64,000 nucleotides of DNA from Methylobacter sp. (GCA_030679035.1 JAUXTH010000150.1:20132-84131), one strand, 5' to 3'. Shown: positions 16,305 to 26,234, numbered from the stretch's first letter. Made by a program: numbers and translations. The notes: generated by a model from the letters alone, not told the origin.

Positions 16305-16376
16305 TCCTCCTGTATTAACGAATAAAAGCGGTAAAATTAAATTTTATTTTGCCGCTTAATTACCCCTTATAGAGCC

Positions 16377-16766
16377 ATGGACATCACCATCACTACACCA
16401 GCCCTGTTATTCCCAGCCATTTCTGTTCTGTTCTTGGCCTATTCCAATCGTTTCCTGGCGATTGCCAGCCGGATTAGGGAACAGCATAACCTGTTAAACA
16501 AAACCCAAAGTCTGGTAGCTAAAAAACAGATCGACAGCTTGAGGCTGCGCATCCGCTTTATTGTGGCGATGCAGGTGCTGGCGGTCGTTGGGATTATCTG
16601 TTGCATACTCGCTATGGGGCTGATTTTTTACGGACTGCAAAATTACGGCAACATTACTTTTGGCTTCAGTATGATCTTTATCGTTTTATCGTTGCTGGCC
16701 TCGGTCAGTGAGTTATTGCTTTCAACCAAAGCGCTCAATATCGAGCTTGAAGACATGGAAGGATAG
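16377..16766 (+). CDS. DUF2721 family membrane protein
   Basis: The 129-residue protein starts MDITITTPALLFPAISVLFL and has three hydrophobic segments (about 5-25, 60-85 and 92-115) with a basic cytosolic loop RFLAIASRIREQHNLL between the first two. This arrangement is that of DUF2721 inner-membrane proteins, whose function is unknown. It lies alone downstream of the chemoreceptor, after an AT-rich gap. Confidence 0.75.
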   Translation: MDITITTPALLFPAISVLFLAYSNRFLAIASRIREQHNLLNKTQSLVAKKQIDSLRLRIRFIVAMQVLAVVGIICCILAMGLIFYGLQNYGNITFGFSMIFIVLSLLASVSELLLSTKALNIELEDMEG

Positions 16767-16795
16767 CCAAGCCTTTTGGGGTAATCAAATTGTCA

Positions 16796-17713
16796 CTAAA
16801 ACAGGAACGTAACCACCGCTTTTAAATGCCCTGCATCTATGACAGGCATCGCAAGCATGGAATTCAAGCTCCCTTCCACCAAGGCAATTTTTGAATTATT
16901 TCTGATAACAGGAACTCCGGTCAGCCATACCCTGCCCAATAGTCCTTCGCCTTTGCGGACTGAAACGGTTTCAAAGATTTCCGCCAGTTCATCATTTTGT
17001 TTGCTGTATCCCGCCTGACACACCAACCGCTGACCGCTTTCATCCGGCACCCATATCTGTAACCGTTTGGCAATCGGCGTCGCTTTAGCCGACAGAAATG
17101 TCATGATATAAACTTGATTGGCAACAACCGAAACGGGAATGCCCAGCGCCGTAGTTATTCCTGCTTTTCTGGCATCCGCACTTCTGATGAACGCAGATGA
17201 TGAACCCAGGTCTTCGATAAGCACAGGCATGGCTGTTTCCCATACCTGTCCGGGTAAACCGGCACCTTTGGTGAATGTTATGTTTCTGGACATGTCTTCA
17301 AAATCATCCAGCGTACCGTAATATCCGTCAATAACAGTCAACTCAGCGTGATTCTCCAAACGGTTACTCCACACTTCTATCGCACCTGCATGGTGCTGAT
17401 CGTCTCCGCACAAAAAAACCACCACGGCCATTAAAAATTCGCCTGAAAAAACAGGTATGGCAATGCCGCAGGTCAAACCAGCCTTTTTGGCCGATTTTGT
17501 CCTTTTAAAATAAGAATGATCGAATTCAGTTAATACCACAGGATGACCGGCGGCCCATGCTTTGCCGGGTAAACCTTCGTCATAAGCGAAGGATTCCTTT
17601 TCACTGGCGCCCCGAAACTCATTCAAGTCGCCATACAATCCAGCGCTAAATTCCAAGCGGGTACGATCTTTTGTCGGTATCCAGATTTCCGTTACTTTAA
17701 TAAACGTTTTCAT
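16796..17713 (-). CDS. GAF-domain protein (two or more GAF domains)
   Basis: The 305-residue soluble protein contains repeated GAF-like units: the first has SFAYDEGLPGKAWAAGHPVV followed by AGLTCGIAIPVF, the second has ITFTKGAGLPGQVWETAMPV followed by AGITTALGIPVS, and a third partial unit ends with KGEGLLGRVWLTGVPVIRN and LNSMLAMPVID. No output domain is attached, so it would sense a ligand or redox cue and pass it to a partner by contact. It is convergent with the DUF2721 gene. Its 5' side faces the nrtA promoter region. Ligand unknown. Confidence 0.7.
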   Translation of the reverse strand: MKTFIKVTEIWIPTKDRTRLEFSAGLYGDLNEFRGASEKESFAYDEGLPGKAWAAGHPVVLTEFDHSYFKRTKSAKKAGLTCGIAIPVFSGEFLMAVVVFLCGDDQHHAGAIEVWSNRLENHAELTVIDGYYGTLDDFEDMSRNITFTKGAGLPGQVWETAMPVLIEDLGSSSAFIRSADARKAGITTALGIPVSVVANQVYIMTFLSAKATPIAKRLQIWVPDESGQRLVCQAGYSKQNDELAEIFETVSVRKGEGLLGRVWLTGVPVIRNNSKIALVEGSLNSMLAMPVIDAGHLKAVVTFLF

Positions 17714-17978
17714 ATCAAGTCGTTTTCTTTAATAGCCGAAAAATAGTTGGTTGATGGTCTTCGTATTCCTCAATAGCATTGAGATGATCCATTTTAGACA
17801 TATCTAAGAAACCTGATAATTAATAATAACTATCCAAGCCGTAGCAGGTTTTATGCCGGATTGTAGAAATGGCACAGACGTATACCGCTGGAGCTTGACC
17901 CCTTTCATATTCACGCCACTTGTCTACATGTCAAAAATCATCGCTTTAGGTTCAGCCATCGCTACCTTGCGCATCAAG

Positions 17979-18026
17979 AGGACTCAATTGGTGCAACACG
18001 CAGGAAAATTGCACAGATTCGATGCG
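17979..18026. promoter_or_regulatory. NtrC-like enhancer pair upstream of nrtA
   Basis: AGGACTCAATTGGTGCA (17979-17995) has one perfect NtrC half-site, and TGCACAGATTCGATGCG (18010-18026) matches both halves with mismatches. The pair lies about 100 bases upstream of the -24 element and is homologous to 12468-12516. The remainder of the 17714-18120 gap shows no gene. Confidence 0.55.
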
Positions 18027-18123
18027 CTGTTTTCAGGAACAAACCATCTCAGTCACACAAGACAAAAACTATAACTAACTGTATTTATTATATAAGTCAC
18101 ATAAATAATCCATGTGATATTTT

Positions 18124-18139
18124 TGGCACAACGATTGCT
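18124..18139 (+). promoter_or_regulatory. Sigma-54 promoter of the nrt operon
   Basis: TGGCACAACGATTGCT fits the sigma-54 consensus at every conserved position, with GG at 18125-18126 and GC at 18137-18138. The transcript would start near 18150, directly before the ANTAR leader. Confidence 0.85.
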
Positions 18140-18154
18140 CTAAACAATACAGAG

Positions 18155-18201
18155 GCTCCAACGATGGAGCGCTAAAAAAATAGGGGTTCAACGGCGAACC
18201 C
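18155..18201 (+). promoter_or_regulatory. ANTAR two-hairpin RNA leader element (nrtA)
   Basis: Hairpin 1 pairs GCTCC (18155-18159) with GGAGC (18166-18170) around the loop AACGAT. Hairpin 2 pairs GGGTTC (18184-18189) with GAACCC (18196-18201) around AACGGC. Both six-base loops carry A1 and G4. With the terminator at 18214-18266 this is a complete NasR/NasT-type attenuation leader. Confidence 0.85.
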
Positions 18202-18213
18202 AAACAGACAAAG

Positions 18214-18266
18214 GCGTCTACCCGGCTGAATACTCCATGTATTCCGTAAGGTGACGCTTTTTTTTT
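18214..18266 (+). terminator. Leader terminator of the nrt operon
   Basis: GCGTCTACC (18215-18223 region) pairs with GGTGACGC (18250-18257), enclosing a second perfect stem GAATAC/GTATTC, and nine T residues follow (18258-18266). It lies 30 bases ahead of the nrtA start, so it would stop transcription unless an antiterminator binds the preceding hairpins. Confidence 0.85.
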
Positions 18267-18296
18267 GCTGATTTTTTCAAACCTGCTGAGGTCAAT

Positions 18297-19697
18297 ATGA
18301 AACAAACCGGACGATTTACCATTAAAAAACGGGTTGCGGCGCTCATTGCTGTGGCTGTGGTATCAACTTTATCTTTTGCCTCCAGTGCCTACGCAGCTGA
18401 AAAACTGGAAAAAGACAGCCTCAAGCTCGGTTTCATCAAACTGACCGATATGGCGCCTTTGGCGGTTGCTTTGGAAAAAGGCTATTTCGAAGACGAAGGT
18501 CTTTCCGTGCAGCTGGAAGCGCAAGCCAACTGGAAGGTCTTGTTGGATCGCGTCGTTAGCGGCGAACTGGACGGCGCGCACATGCTGGCAACCCTGCCTT
18601 TTGGTGCGGCCATCGGCTACGGCACCAAGGCCGATATTATCAGCGCCTTTACCTTAACCTTAAACGGCGATGCGATTACCGTATCCAACGATGTCTGGAA
18701 GCAGATGAAGCCGCAGATTCCTATGAAAGACGGCAAGCCGGTGCATCCGATCAAAGCCGATACCTTAAAACCGGTGCTGGAAAAATACAAAGCCGCGGGC
18801 AAACCGTTCAACATGGCGATGACCTTCCCGGTCGGCACCCACAACATGAAACTGCGTTACTGGCTGGCGGCCGGAGGCATCAAGCCCGGATTCTACGCGC
18901 CGCCTGAAGACACTTCCGGCCAAATCGACGCCGAAGCGATGCTGTCGGTCACGCCGCCCCCGCAAATGCCTGCAACGATGGACTCGGGCACGATCGTCGG
19001 CTACTGCGTCGGCGAACCGTGGAATCAGCAGGCGGTATTCAAAGGCATCGGCGTGCCGGTCATCAGCGATTACGAGCTGATGAAAAACAGCGCTGAAAAA
19101 ATCTTCGGCGTGAACAAGGAGTGGGCCGACAAGAATCCCAATACCCACAAGGCGGTCATCAAGGCGTTGATTCGCGCCTCGATGTGGCTGGATGCGGAAA
19201 ATAACAAGAACCGCAACGAAGGCGTGGAAATGCTGTCGCAAAAACAATATGTCGGTGCCGATTACGAGGTGCTCGCCAACAGCATGAACGGCACGTTCGA
19301 ATATGAAAAAGGCGACAAGCGCGATCTGCCCGATTTCAACGTGTTTTTCCGCCATAACGGTTCTTACCCTTATTACAGCGATGCGGTCTGGAGCCTGACC
19401 CAAATGCGCCGCTGGGGGCAAATCAACGAATACAAACCTGATTCTTGGTACCTGGAAACCGCTAAAAAAGTGTATCGGCCCGATATTTACATGGCGGCGG
19501 CCAAGACATTGATTGCCGAAGGCAAGGCGAAAGCCGGCGATTTTCCGGCCGACAATGAAACCGGCATCAAGCCGCCCAGCGCTGACTTTATTGACGGTGT
19601 CAGTTTCGACGCCACCAAGCCCAATGATTATCTGAGTAAGTTTGCTATCGGCCTTAAGGGCAAGCAAAAAGTGGTCGGCGGGAAGGTGGTCGAATAA
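18297..19697 (+). CDS. nrtA: Nitrate ABC transporter substrate-binding protein NrtA
   Basis: The 466-residue periplasmic protein belongs to the NrtA/CmpA/NasF family. A signal peptide ([20 protein letters not shown], cleaved after AYA) precedes a binding domain with [37 protein letters not shown] and [20 protein letters not shown], blocks conserved in nitrate-binding members. It captures nitrate (possibly nitrite) and delivers it to NrtB and NrtCD. The signal peptide distinguishes it from the cytoplasmic sensor NasS. Transcription comes from the sigma-54 promoter through the ANTAR leader. A 26-bp-arm snap-back repeat separates it from nrtB. Confidence 0.93.
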   Translation: MKQTGRFTIKKRVAALIAVAVVSTLSFASSAYAAEKLEKDSLKLGFIKLTDMAPLAVALEKGYFEDEGLSVQLEAQANWKVLLDRVVSGELDGAHMLATLPFGAAIGYGTKADIISAFTLTLNGDAITVSNDVWKQMKPQIPMKDGKPVHPIKADTLKPVLEKYKAAGKPFNMAMTFPVGTHNMKLRYWLAAGGIKPGFYAPPEDTSGQIDAEAMLSVTPPPQMPATMDSGTIVGYCVGEPWNQQAVFKGIGVPVISDYELMKNSAEKIFGVNKEWADKNPNTHKAVIKALIRASMWLDAENNKNRNEGVEMLSQKQYVGADYEVLANSMNGTFEYEKGDKRDLPDFNVFFRHNGSYPYYSDAVWSLTQMRRWGQINEYKPDSWYLETAKKVYRPDIYMAAAKTLIAEGKAKAGDFPADNETGIKPPSADFIDGVSFDATKPNDYLSKFAIGLKGKQKVVGGKVVE

Positions 19698-19699
19698 TT

Positions 19700-19770
19700 G
19701 TAGGGGCAATCCCTTGTGGTTGCCCCCTATACACCACGAATTTTGGGCAACCACAAGGGATTGCCCCTAC
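19700..19770 (+). repeat. Snap-back repeat with perfect 26-bp arms, copy 1 (nrtA-nrtB gap)
   Basis: The arm beginning GTAGGGGCAATCCCTTGTGG (19700-19725) is perfectly complementary to 19745-19770. A nearly identical copy lies at 20909-20978. No T-tract follows, so it is not a standard terminator, but in mRNA it would form a very stable hairpin between two cistrons. Confidence 0.85.
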
Positions 19771-19875
19771 GCGTGGGAACAATTGAATTAAACGTGTGAG
19801 TGCCTAGAAACAATGGACGTTGATTTGGTGCAAGGATGCACCTTTTTTTACCAACTGCTTTTAGAGGTACCGACC

Positions 19876-20892
19876 ATGCATAACCGACTGATAAAATTTT
19901 TAAACATAACCGGCTTCACCTGGTTTGTTCCGCTGGTAAAAATAGCCGCCGGAGAAAATCCCTCGCTGCAAATCCGCCAACTTTGGCTGGTCATGGGCGT
20001 GCCGATACTCGCTTTTATGGTCTTCCTGGGGCTTTGGAGCTTTTCGGCATCCAAGGTCAACACCAGCCTGGGCGCAATTCCCGGCCCGGTCGCGGTGTGG
20101 CATGAAGCCGCCGGATTACTGGACGATCATTTCGCCGAACGAACCAAAGAAGCCGAGTATTACCAACGCCAGCAGGCCCGCAACGAGCAAAAACTTGCTG
20201 AAGATCCGGCCGCTGAAATCAAAGTCCGCCCTTATAACGGCCAAGCCACTTATCTGGACAAGATTTTCACCAGTCTTTACACGGTGTTTGCAGGCTTTGT
20301 TATAGCCACCCTGATCGCCGTGCCGCTGGGCCTATTCTGCGGCATGAGTCCGGTTTTCAACACCGCAATCAACCCACTGGTGCAGATTTTCAAACCGGTA
20401 TCGCCATTGGCCTGGCTGCCTATCGTTACGTTGGTGGTCAGCGCGATGTACGCGGGCGGCAGTGATTCCTGGTTTGAAAAATCGTTCCTGACCTCCGCGA
20501 TTACCGTCACGCTGTGCTCGCTTTGGCCGACCTTGATCAATACCGCAGTCGGCGTGTCATCGATAGACAAAGACCTGATCAATGTCGGCAAAGTGCTGCG
20601 CCTTGGCTGGAGTACCCAAATCAAGAAAATCATTTTGCCGTCCGCGCTGCCTTATATTTTCACCGGCATGCGCTTGTCGCTCGGCGTGGGCTGGATGGTG
20701 CTGATCGCTGCGGAAATGCTGGCGCAAAATCCGGGGCTGGGCAAGTTCGTTTGGGATGAATTCCAGAACGGCAGTTCCAACTCCTTAGGAAGAATCATGG
20801 TCGCGGTCTTTACCATCGGACTGATCGGCTTTGCGTTGGACCGCATCATGCAGTCCTTTCAAAACCTGTTCTCTTTCGGTAGAGCGCTTTAA
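19876..20892 (+). CDS. nrtB: Nitrate ABC transporter permease NrtB
   Basis: The 338-residue inner-membrane permease has a first helix (WLVMGVPILAFMVFLGLWSF), a periplasmic insert rich in Glu and Arg, and a C-terminal binding-protein-dependent transport domain with FVIATLIAVPLGLFCGMSP, PVSPLAWLPIVTLV and the EAA-type loop around VGKVLRLGWSTQIKKIILPS. It forms the channel for nitrate with NrtCD. The frame is open to an ATG at 19813, but the ATG at 19876 follows AGAGGT and gives the usual N-terminus. It lies between two copies of the 70-base snap-back repeat. Confidence 0.92.
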   Translation: MHNRLIKFLNITGFTWFVPLVKIAAGENPSLQIRQLWLVMGVPILAFMVFLGLWSFSASKVNTSLGAIPGPVAVWHEAAGLLDDHFAERTKEAEYYQRQQARNEQKLAEDPAAEIKVRPYNGQATYLDKIFTSLYTVFAGFVIATLIAVPLGLFCGMSPVFNTAINPLVQIFKPVSPLAWLPIVTLVVSAMYAGGSDSWFEKSFLTSAITVTLCSLWPTLINTAVGVSSIDKDLINVGKVLRLGWSTQIKKIILPSALPYIFTGMRLSLGVGWMVLIAAEMLAQNPGLGKFVWDEFQNGSSNSLGRIMVAVFTIGLIGFALDRIMQSFQNLFSFGRAL

Positions 20893-20908
20893 TTATTTAT
20901 TCACGCCC

Positions 20909-20978
20909 GTAGGGGCAATCCCTTGTGGTTGCCCTGATACACCACGAATTTTGGGCAACCACAAGGGATTGCCCCTAC
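20909..20978 (+). repeat. Snap-back repeat with perfect 26-bp arms, copy 2 (nrtB-nrtCD gap)
   Basis: The same 26-base arms as copy 1 occur at 20909-20934 and 20953-20978, with an almost identical loop ending in ACACCACGAATTTT. The two copies therefore bracket nrtB. Confidence 0.85.
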
Positions 20979-21007
20979 CGAATAATTATGTTTAACCAGG
21001 AGCCGAG

Positions 21008-22873
21008 ATGTCCGTCGTGAACCTTAACATTGTGAACCCTTCGACAAGCTCAGGACAGGTCAAGCGCCCCCTGAACGTGCCGCCTGCGCCATCGAATGAC
21101 GCCCATCAACCCTTATTGGAATTAAAGGCTGTATGCAAAAGCTATGGCGCGACATCCATCCTCCACAACATCAACCTGAGCATTAAAGAAGGCGAATTTG
21201 TTGCCATTGTCGGTTTTTCCGGCAGCGGCAAAACCACGTTGATTTCAACCATTGCCGGGTTGATTCAGGCCGACAGCGGCGAGGTGCTGAAACAAGGGCA
21301 GCCGATTACCGATCCGGGGCCGGATCGCGGTGTGGTATTCCAGAACTATTCTTTGATGCCGTGGCTGACGGTGTTTGAAAATGTCGCGCTGGCGGTAGAC
21401 CAGATTTTTAAGCATTGGCCTGCCGAGCAACGTCGCGCGCATACCGAAAAATACGTCAGGATGGTTAACCTCGGCGCGGCGATGGACAAAAAGCCCGCCG
21501 AACTGTCCGGCGGCATGCGGCAACGGGTCAATGTCGCCCGCGCCTTGGCCGCCAGCCCCGATATTTTGCTGCTCGACGAACCGCTCAGCGCGCTGGATGC
21601 GTTGACGCGCGGCAACTTGCAGGATGAGATCTTGCAAATCTGGGCGCAGGAGAAAAAAACCGTCATCCTGATCACCAACGATGTCGATGAGGCCATCTAC
21701 ATGGCGGATCGGGTTATCCCGCTTAATCCCGGTCCCGATGCGACTTTCGGCCCTGATTTTTATATCAATATCGAGCGTCCCAGAGACCGAACCGCATTAA
21801 ACCATAATGCCGAGTTTAAACGGTTACGGGCCGAAATAACCCGTTATTTAATGGACATCGGCATTGAAAAAAACTTGGGTTCGACTGTTGATCAAATCGT
21901 CCTGCCCGATGTTAAACCCAATACCAGCAGCGACTGGAATCGCAACCAGCCGACCTTCGCCGCGCCTGCTCCCGGCAGGCTTGCGGCATACACACCATCC
22001 CTGGCGATCGCCGCGTCCGTTCCCGACGGACCTGCGGCATACACGCCATCCCTGGCGATAAAACCGGCACCGGACGATTTGGAGCGCCCCCGTTACCTGG
22101 AGTTTTCGCAGCTGTCCAAAATCTACCCGACACCCGACGGCAACAGCTCGGTCAAGGTCGTGGACGGCTTCGACCTGAAAATGAAAAAAGGCGAATTCAT
22201 CTCGATCATCGGCCATTCCGGCTGCGGCAAATCCACTGTGTTATCGATGACCGCAGGATTAAACAGCGTTTCTGAAGGCGTTATTATTTTGGATAACAAG
22301 GAAATTGACGGAGCGGGACCCGATCGCGGCGTGGTGTTTCAGGCGCCCAGTCTGTTTCCCTGGCTGACCGCATTTGAAAACGTGATGTTGGGCGTTGATA
22401 AGGTCTATCCGCATGCCGCCAAATCGGAACGCGACGACATCGTCGAATATTACCTGACCCGCGTCGGCTTGGGTGATTCGCTACGCAAAAAAGCCGGTGA
22501 CATGTCCAACGGCATGCGGCAAAGGGTCGGCATCGCCCGCGCCTTTGCCTTATCGCCCAAACTGCTGTTGCTGGATGAACCTTTCGGCATGTTGGATTCT
22601 TTGACCCGTTGGGAATTGCAGGAAGTGTTGATGGAAGTCTGGGAAAGAACTCATGTGACGGCGATTGTGGTCACCCATGATGTCGATGAGGCGATCTTGC
22701 TGGCGGATAGGGTAGTGATGATGACCAACGGCCCACACGCCAAAATCGGCAAAATCGAAACCATCGATTTGCCCAGGCCGCGCAGCCGCAAAGCCCTGCT
22801 GGAGCATCCCGATTACTACAAATATCGGGAGAGCATCTTGAGCTTTCTGACCGAGTGCGACCATACCCATTAA
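21008..22873 (+). CDS. nrtC: Fused tandem ABC ATPase for nitrate uptake (NrtC-NrtD fusion)
   Basis: The 621-residue protein carries two complete ABC ATPases. The first (about 35-290) has [25 protein letters not shown] and [12 protein letters not shown]; the second (about 355-610) has [27 protein letters not shown] and [11 protein letters not shown]. The first copy's D-loop region reads TNDVDEA where the second has THDVDEA, so the catalytic switch His is Asn in domain 1 and the sites may be asymmetric. The linker repeats AAYTPSLAI twice, matching a 40-base DNA repeat. The N-terminus (NPSTSSGQ) is read from a dispersed repeat. The ATG follows AGGAG. It powers NrtB. Confidence 0.92.
   Translation: MSVVNLNIVNPSTSSGQVKRPLNVPPAPSNDAHQPLLELKAVCKSYGATSILHNINLSIKEGEFVAIVGFSGSGKTTLISTIAGLIQADSGEVLKQGQPITDPGPDRGVVFQNYSLMPWLTVFENVALAVDQIFKHWPAEQRRAHTEKYVRMVNLGAAMDKKPAELSGGMRQRVNVARALAASPDILLLDEPLSALDALTRGNLQDEILQIWAQEKKTVILITNDVDEAIYMADRVIPLNPGPDATFGPDFYINIERPRDRTALNHNAEFKRLRAEITRYLMDIGIEKNLGSTVDQIVLPDVKPNTSSDWNRNQPTFAAPAPGRLAAYTPSLAIAASVPDGPAAYTPSLAIKPAPDDLERPRYLEFSQLSKIYPTPDGNSSVKVVDGFDLKMKKGEFISIIGHSGCGKSTVLSMTAGLNSVSEGVIILDNKEIDGAGPDRGVVFQAPSLFPWLTAFENVMLGVDKVYPHAAKSERDDIVEYYLTRVGLGDSLRKKAGDMSNGMRQRVGIARAFALSPKLLLLDEPFGMLDSLTRWELQEVLMEVWERTHVTAIVVTHDVDEAILLADRVVMMTNGPHAKIGKIETIDLPRPRSRKALLEHPDYYKYRESILSFLTECDHTH
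21969..22059 (+). repeat. Tandem 40-base repeat in the nrtCD linker
   Basis: Units at 21969-22008 and 22020-22059 share CTTGCGGCATACAC-CCATCCCTGGCGAT with few differences at a 51-base period (17 codons, in frame). They encode AAYTPSLAI twice in the inter-ATPase linker. Confidence 0.75.
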
Positions 22874-22885
22874 CAATAAATACAA

Positions 22886-23081
22886 TGGAACGCTGATGAC
22901 GCAGATGATTATGATTGGATAAGATTTTTCGCATCTATTCAGCGCTAAGCACAACATCTCTCTCCATCAGGAGAGGAAGCAAGCTCTCAGCAACTTTCGG
23001 GTTTTCCGGTCCGCTGAATAGTTACGGTTTTTCTTGAATTATCCTGCGTTAATCATATTTATCTGCGTCATCTGCGTTCTA
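22886..23081. repeat. ERIC-like inverted repeat (CGCAGATGACGC family), long copy
   Basis: TGGAACGCTGATGACGCAGA at 22886-22905 pairs in inverted orientation with TCTGCGTCATCTGCGTTCTA at 23062-23081. The same family occurs at 46722-46801. The interior holds a CTCTCC/GGAGAG hairpin (22961-22976) and no gene. Confidence 0.55.
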
Positions 23082-23129
23082 TTTTTTCTACTGGGTATTA
23101 ACCCATTTTAACCATAAACAGGAGGCTTT

Positions 23130-24389
23130 ATGCCACTGAACAAAACCAAACTTTCTGTATCGTTGCTGGCGCTTTCTGTCGTAAGCGGCTCTTCGATAGC
23201 CGACATAACGCAGAACGTTGAAGATGCGCTTAACTTCTATCATTACGGCAAAAATGGCGCGGTCAAGGTCGACCTGAATTACCGTTACGAAAACGTCGAT
23301 CAGGACCTGGGTGCACCAAGAACCGCCAATGCCAACACCGCCCGCTTACGGGCAGGTTTGCTGTCTCCCGTATTCCACGGCCTGCAAGGCTATGCTGAAT
23401 ACGAAGGCAATCTTGCGATGCAAGAGGATTTCAACAGTACGCGCAACAACAATACCGCTTACTCGACGGTTGCAGACCCTCAACAAAGCGAATTGAATCA
23501 ACTATGGCTCAGCTATGCCGGCATCCCCGATACGGTCATTAAAGGCGGTCGGCAACGTATCAAGTTGGATGACGACCGCTTCATTGGCAACGTCGGCTGG
23601 AGGCAAATGGAAACGACCTTCGATTCGGTGCTGGTTACCCACAACAATCAACAGATTTTCGGCCTGACCGTTAACGCAGGCTATATCGGCAATGTGCAAA
23701 CATTTACCGCCACGACTGAAAACATCGAAGCCCCGATTTTGAACGTCAATTATAAAGTCGGCGATTACGGCAATCTGGTCGGTTACGCCTATTTGCTGGA
23801 TTATACCGAGCGAGAGAATTACGAGAAATCCAGTCAAACTTATGGTTTGCGCATGAGTAATTTTCAAAAACCGGGGGACACTTTTAAGCTCAGCGATAAC
23901 TACGGTTTGGTTTATACCGCTGAATGGGATCGTCAGATTGATTACGGACACGGCCTGACCAAGTATGAAGCCGACCGCATCAATCTGATGGGCGGTTTTA
24001 CCGCCTATAACTTTACCTTCCAAGGAGCAATGGAACAACTTGATGGTAAAGGGCTTAATAAAACCTTTGATACGCCGCTGGGCACTAACCACGCATTCCA
24101 GGGCTGGGCGGACTTATTCCTGACTACTCCCGCCAACGGTATCCGTGATGTATTCGGCACAGCAATAACCACGCTGGATCGTGGCAGTATTGTATTAACC
24201 GGGGTTTACCATGATTTTAGCGATGACACCGGCCGCTTTCATTACGGCAAGGAATATGATTTTTCGGCGTTGAAGAAATTCGGTAAGCATTATTCGGTGT
24301 TAGCCAAATACGCTTATTACGATGCGGATAGCTTTGGAGGAACAACCGATACCCAGAAAATCTGGGTGCAGGGGAATATAAGTTTCTAA
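23130..24389 (+). CDS. Outer-membrane porin-like beta-barrel (alginate-export-like)
   Basis: The 419-residue protein has a signal peptide (LSVSLLALSVVSGSSIAD) and a barrel of alternating hydrophobic strands ending in VQGNISF with a C-terminal Phe, as required for outer-membrane insertion. The blocks KVDLNYRYENVDQDLGAPRT, GGRQRIKLDDDRFIGNVGWR and FTAYNFTFQGAMEQLDGKGL resemble the alginate-export/porin family. Its position after nrtABCD and an AGGAGG site suggests it admits nitrate or an associated solute, but that is inference. It is followed by a bidirectional terminator. No promoter of its own was identified. Confidence 0.75.
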   Translation: MPLNKTKLSVSLLALSVVSGSSIADITQNVEDALNFYHYGKNGAVKVDLNYRYENVDQDLGAPRTANANTARLRAGLLSPVFHGLQGYAEYEGNLAMQEDFNSTRNNNTAYSTVADPQQSELNQLWLSYAGIPDTVIKGGRQRIKLDDDRFIGNVGWRQMETTFDSVLVTHNNQQIFGLTVNAGYIGNVQTFTATTENIEAPILNVNYKVGDYGNLVGYAYLLDYTERENYEKSSQTYGLRMSNFQKPGDTFKLSDNYGLVYTAEWDRQIDYGHGLTKYEADRINLMGGFTAYNFTFQGAMEQLDGKGLNKTFDTPLGTNHAFQGWADLFLTTPANGIRDVFGTAITTLDRGSIVLTGVYHDFSDDTGRFHYGKEYDFSALKKFGKHYSVLAKYAYYDADSFGGTTDTQKIWVQGNISF

Positions 24390-24407
24390 GGCTTATTGCC
24401 AATAAAC

Positions 24408-24448
24408 AAAAAAGGCGGTTCCCAGATTACTGAGAAGCCGCCTTTTTT
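24408..24448. terminator. Bidirectional terminator between the porin and amtB
   Basis: AAAAAAGGCGG (24408-24418) pairs with CCGCCTTTTTT (24438-24448) around a 19-base interior. A run of T follows on the + strand and also, read from the other side, on the - strand, so it can end both convergent genes. Confidence 0.85.
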
Positions 24449-24473
24449 AGCCGAATGAGACTAATGCCTAAAT

Positions 24474-25769
24474 CTATAGATCGAGATACCCGGTCTCTTC
24501 ATGCAGCACGGTATCCAGACCCTGTACTTCTTCATCGGAAGTTACTCTCAGTCCTATCAGTTTGTCCAAACATTTCAAAATCAGGAAACTGAACAGTGCG
24601 CTCCAGGCAGCAGTCACGACAATCGCCAAGGCCTGAACGCCGACCTGATCCATGATTGAAACGCCCTCGGCCAAACCGAGGCCGCCCAGGCTGCCGGCCG
24701 CGAAAATACCGGTCATTAATGAGCCGGTCACGCCGCCTACGCCATGAACGGAAAATACGTCCAGGGAATCGTCGATTTTCAGGCTGCGTTTGACGTATTG
24801 GGTCGCGTAAAAACAGACGAAACCAGCGGTAATGCCGATCACCAGCGCGCCGAAGGGGCCGACAAAGCCGGAAGCAGGGGTGATGGTGCCCAAGCCTGCA
24901 ACCATGCCGGTCACAATACCCAGTACGCTGGGTTTGCTAAAGCGCTTCCATTCTATGAACATCCAGGTTAAAGCGCCGGAAGCTGCACCGATATGGGTCA
25001 CCAGCATCGCCATGCCTGCGCGTCCATCCGCGGTCAACGCGCTGCCGGCATTAAACCCGAACCAGCCGACCCACAGCATGCCTGCGCCGGTCACCACCAT
25101 GGTCATGTTATGCGGTGGCATGGCCGTGTTGGGGAAGCCTTTTCTTTTGCCCAATACCAACGCGGACACCAAAGCCGCGACACCGGCATTAACATGGATG
25201 ACGATACCGCCGGCAAAATCCATTGCGCCCATGTCAGCCAGCCAGCCGCCGCCCCATATCCAGTGACAGACAGGCAGATAAACAATGACCAGCCATAAGC
25301 CGCTAAACCACAGCATCGCCGAAAATTTCATCCGCTCGGCAAAAGCGCCTACGATCAGCGCCGGGGTGATAATCGCAAAAGTCATCTGGAACATGAAGAA
25401 AACGGATTCAGGAATGTCGCCTTTCAATGACGCCACGCCTATGCCCGGCAGGAATACCTTAGAAGCGCCGCCGATCAGCTTTTGCAGTTCTCCTCCGTCG
25501 GCGAAGATGAAACTGTAAACCCCGGCCAGCCAAAGTATCGAAACCATGCAGGTAATCGCAAAGCACTGCATTAACACTGACAGCACGTTCTTGCTTCTGA
25601 CCAACCCGGCATAAAACAGCGACAAACCCGGAATGGTCATGAACAAGACCAGGGCGGTCGATGTCAAAACCCAGGCGGTATTGGCTTGGTTTAATTGATC
25701 CGCAACAGCAAGATCGGGTAACAGCAGGAGGCCTAAAAACAGCCTTCTATTTATTATTTTTAACAACAT
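24474..25769 (-). CDS. amtB: Ammonium channel AmtB (copy 1)
   Basis: The 431-residue Amt/Rh-type ammonium channel has a cleavable signal peptide ending at LAVADQ and about eleven transmembrane helices. FYAGLVRSKNVLSVLMQCFA is conserved, and the pore twin His residues are present in GGIVIHVNAGVAAL and VFSVHGVGGVTGSLMTGIFA. It conducts ammonium across the inner membrane and is gated by GlnK. The gene follows its glnK by 17 bases. It is clearly diverged from the second amtB at 26297-27694 (shorter loops, different termini), so this is an old duplication. Confidence 0.95.
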   Translation of the reverse strand: MLLKIINRRLFLGLLLLPDLAVADQLNQANTAWVLTSTALVLFMTIPGLSLFYAGLVRSKNVLSVLMQCFAITCMVSILWLAGVYSFIFADGGELQKLIGGASKVFLPGIGVASLKGDIPESVFFMFQMTFAIITPALIVGAFAERMKFSAMLWFSGLWLVIVYLPVCHWIWGGGWLADMGAMDFAGGIVIHVNAGVAALVSALVLGKRKGFPNTAMPPHNMTMVVTGAGMLWVGWFGFNAGSALTADGRAGMAMLVTHIGAASGALTWMFIEWKRFSKPSVLGIVTGMVAGLGTITPASGFVGPFGALVIGITAGFVCFYATQYVKRSLKIDDSLDVFSVHGVGGVTGSLMTGIFAAGSLGGLGLAEGVSIMDQVGVQALAIVVTAAWSALFSFLILKCLDKLIGLRVTSDEEVQGLDTVLHEETGYLDL

Positions 25770-25786
25770 TTTTTTCCCTTGCGCCT

Positions 25787-26137
<351 letters not shown>

Positions 26138-26234
26138 TTAGATAGCAAAAAGTGTGGGTAACATCGGCTGCAATCATAGTGAATTATCAAGCAACATACA
26201 ATTAATAGACCGGATTAAAAAACCTAAATAACGC

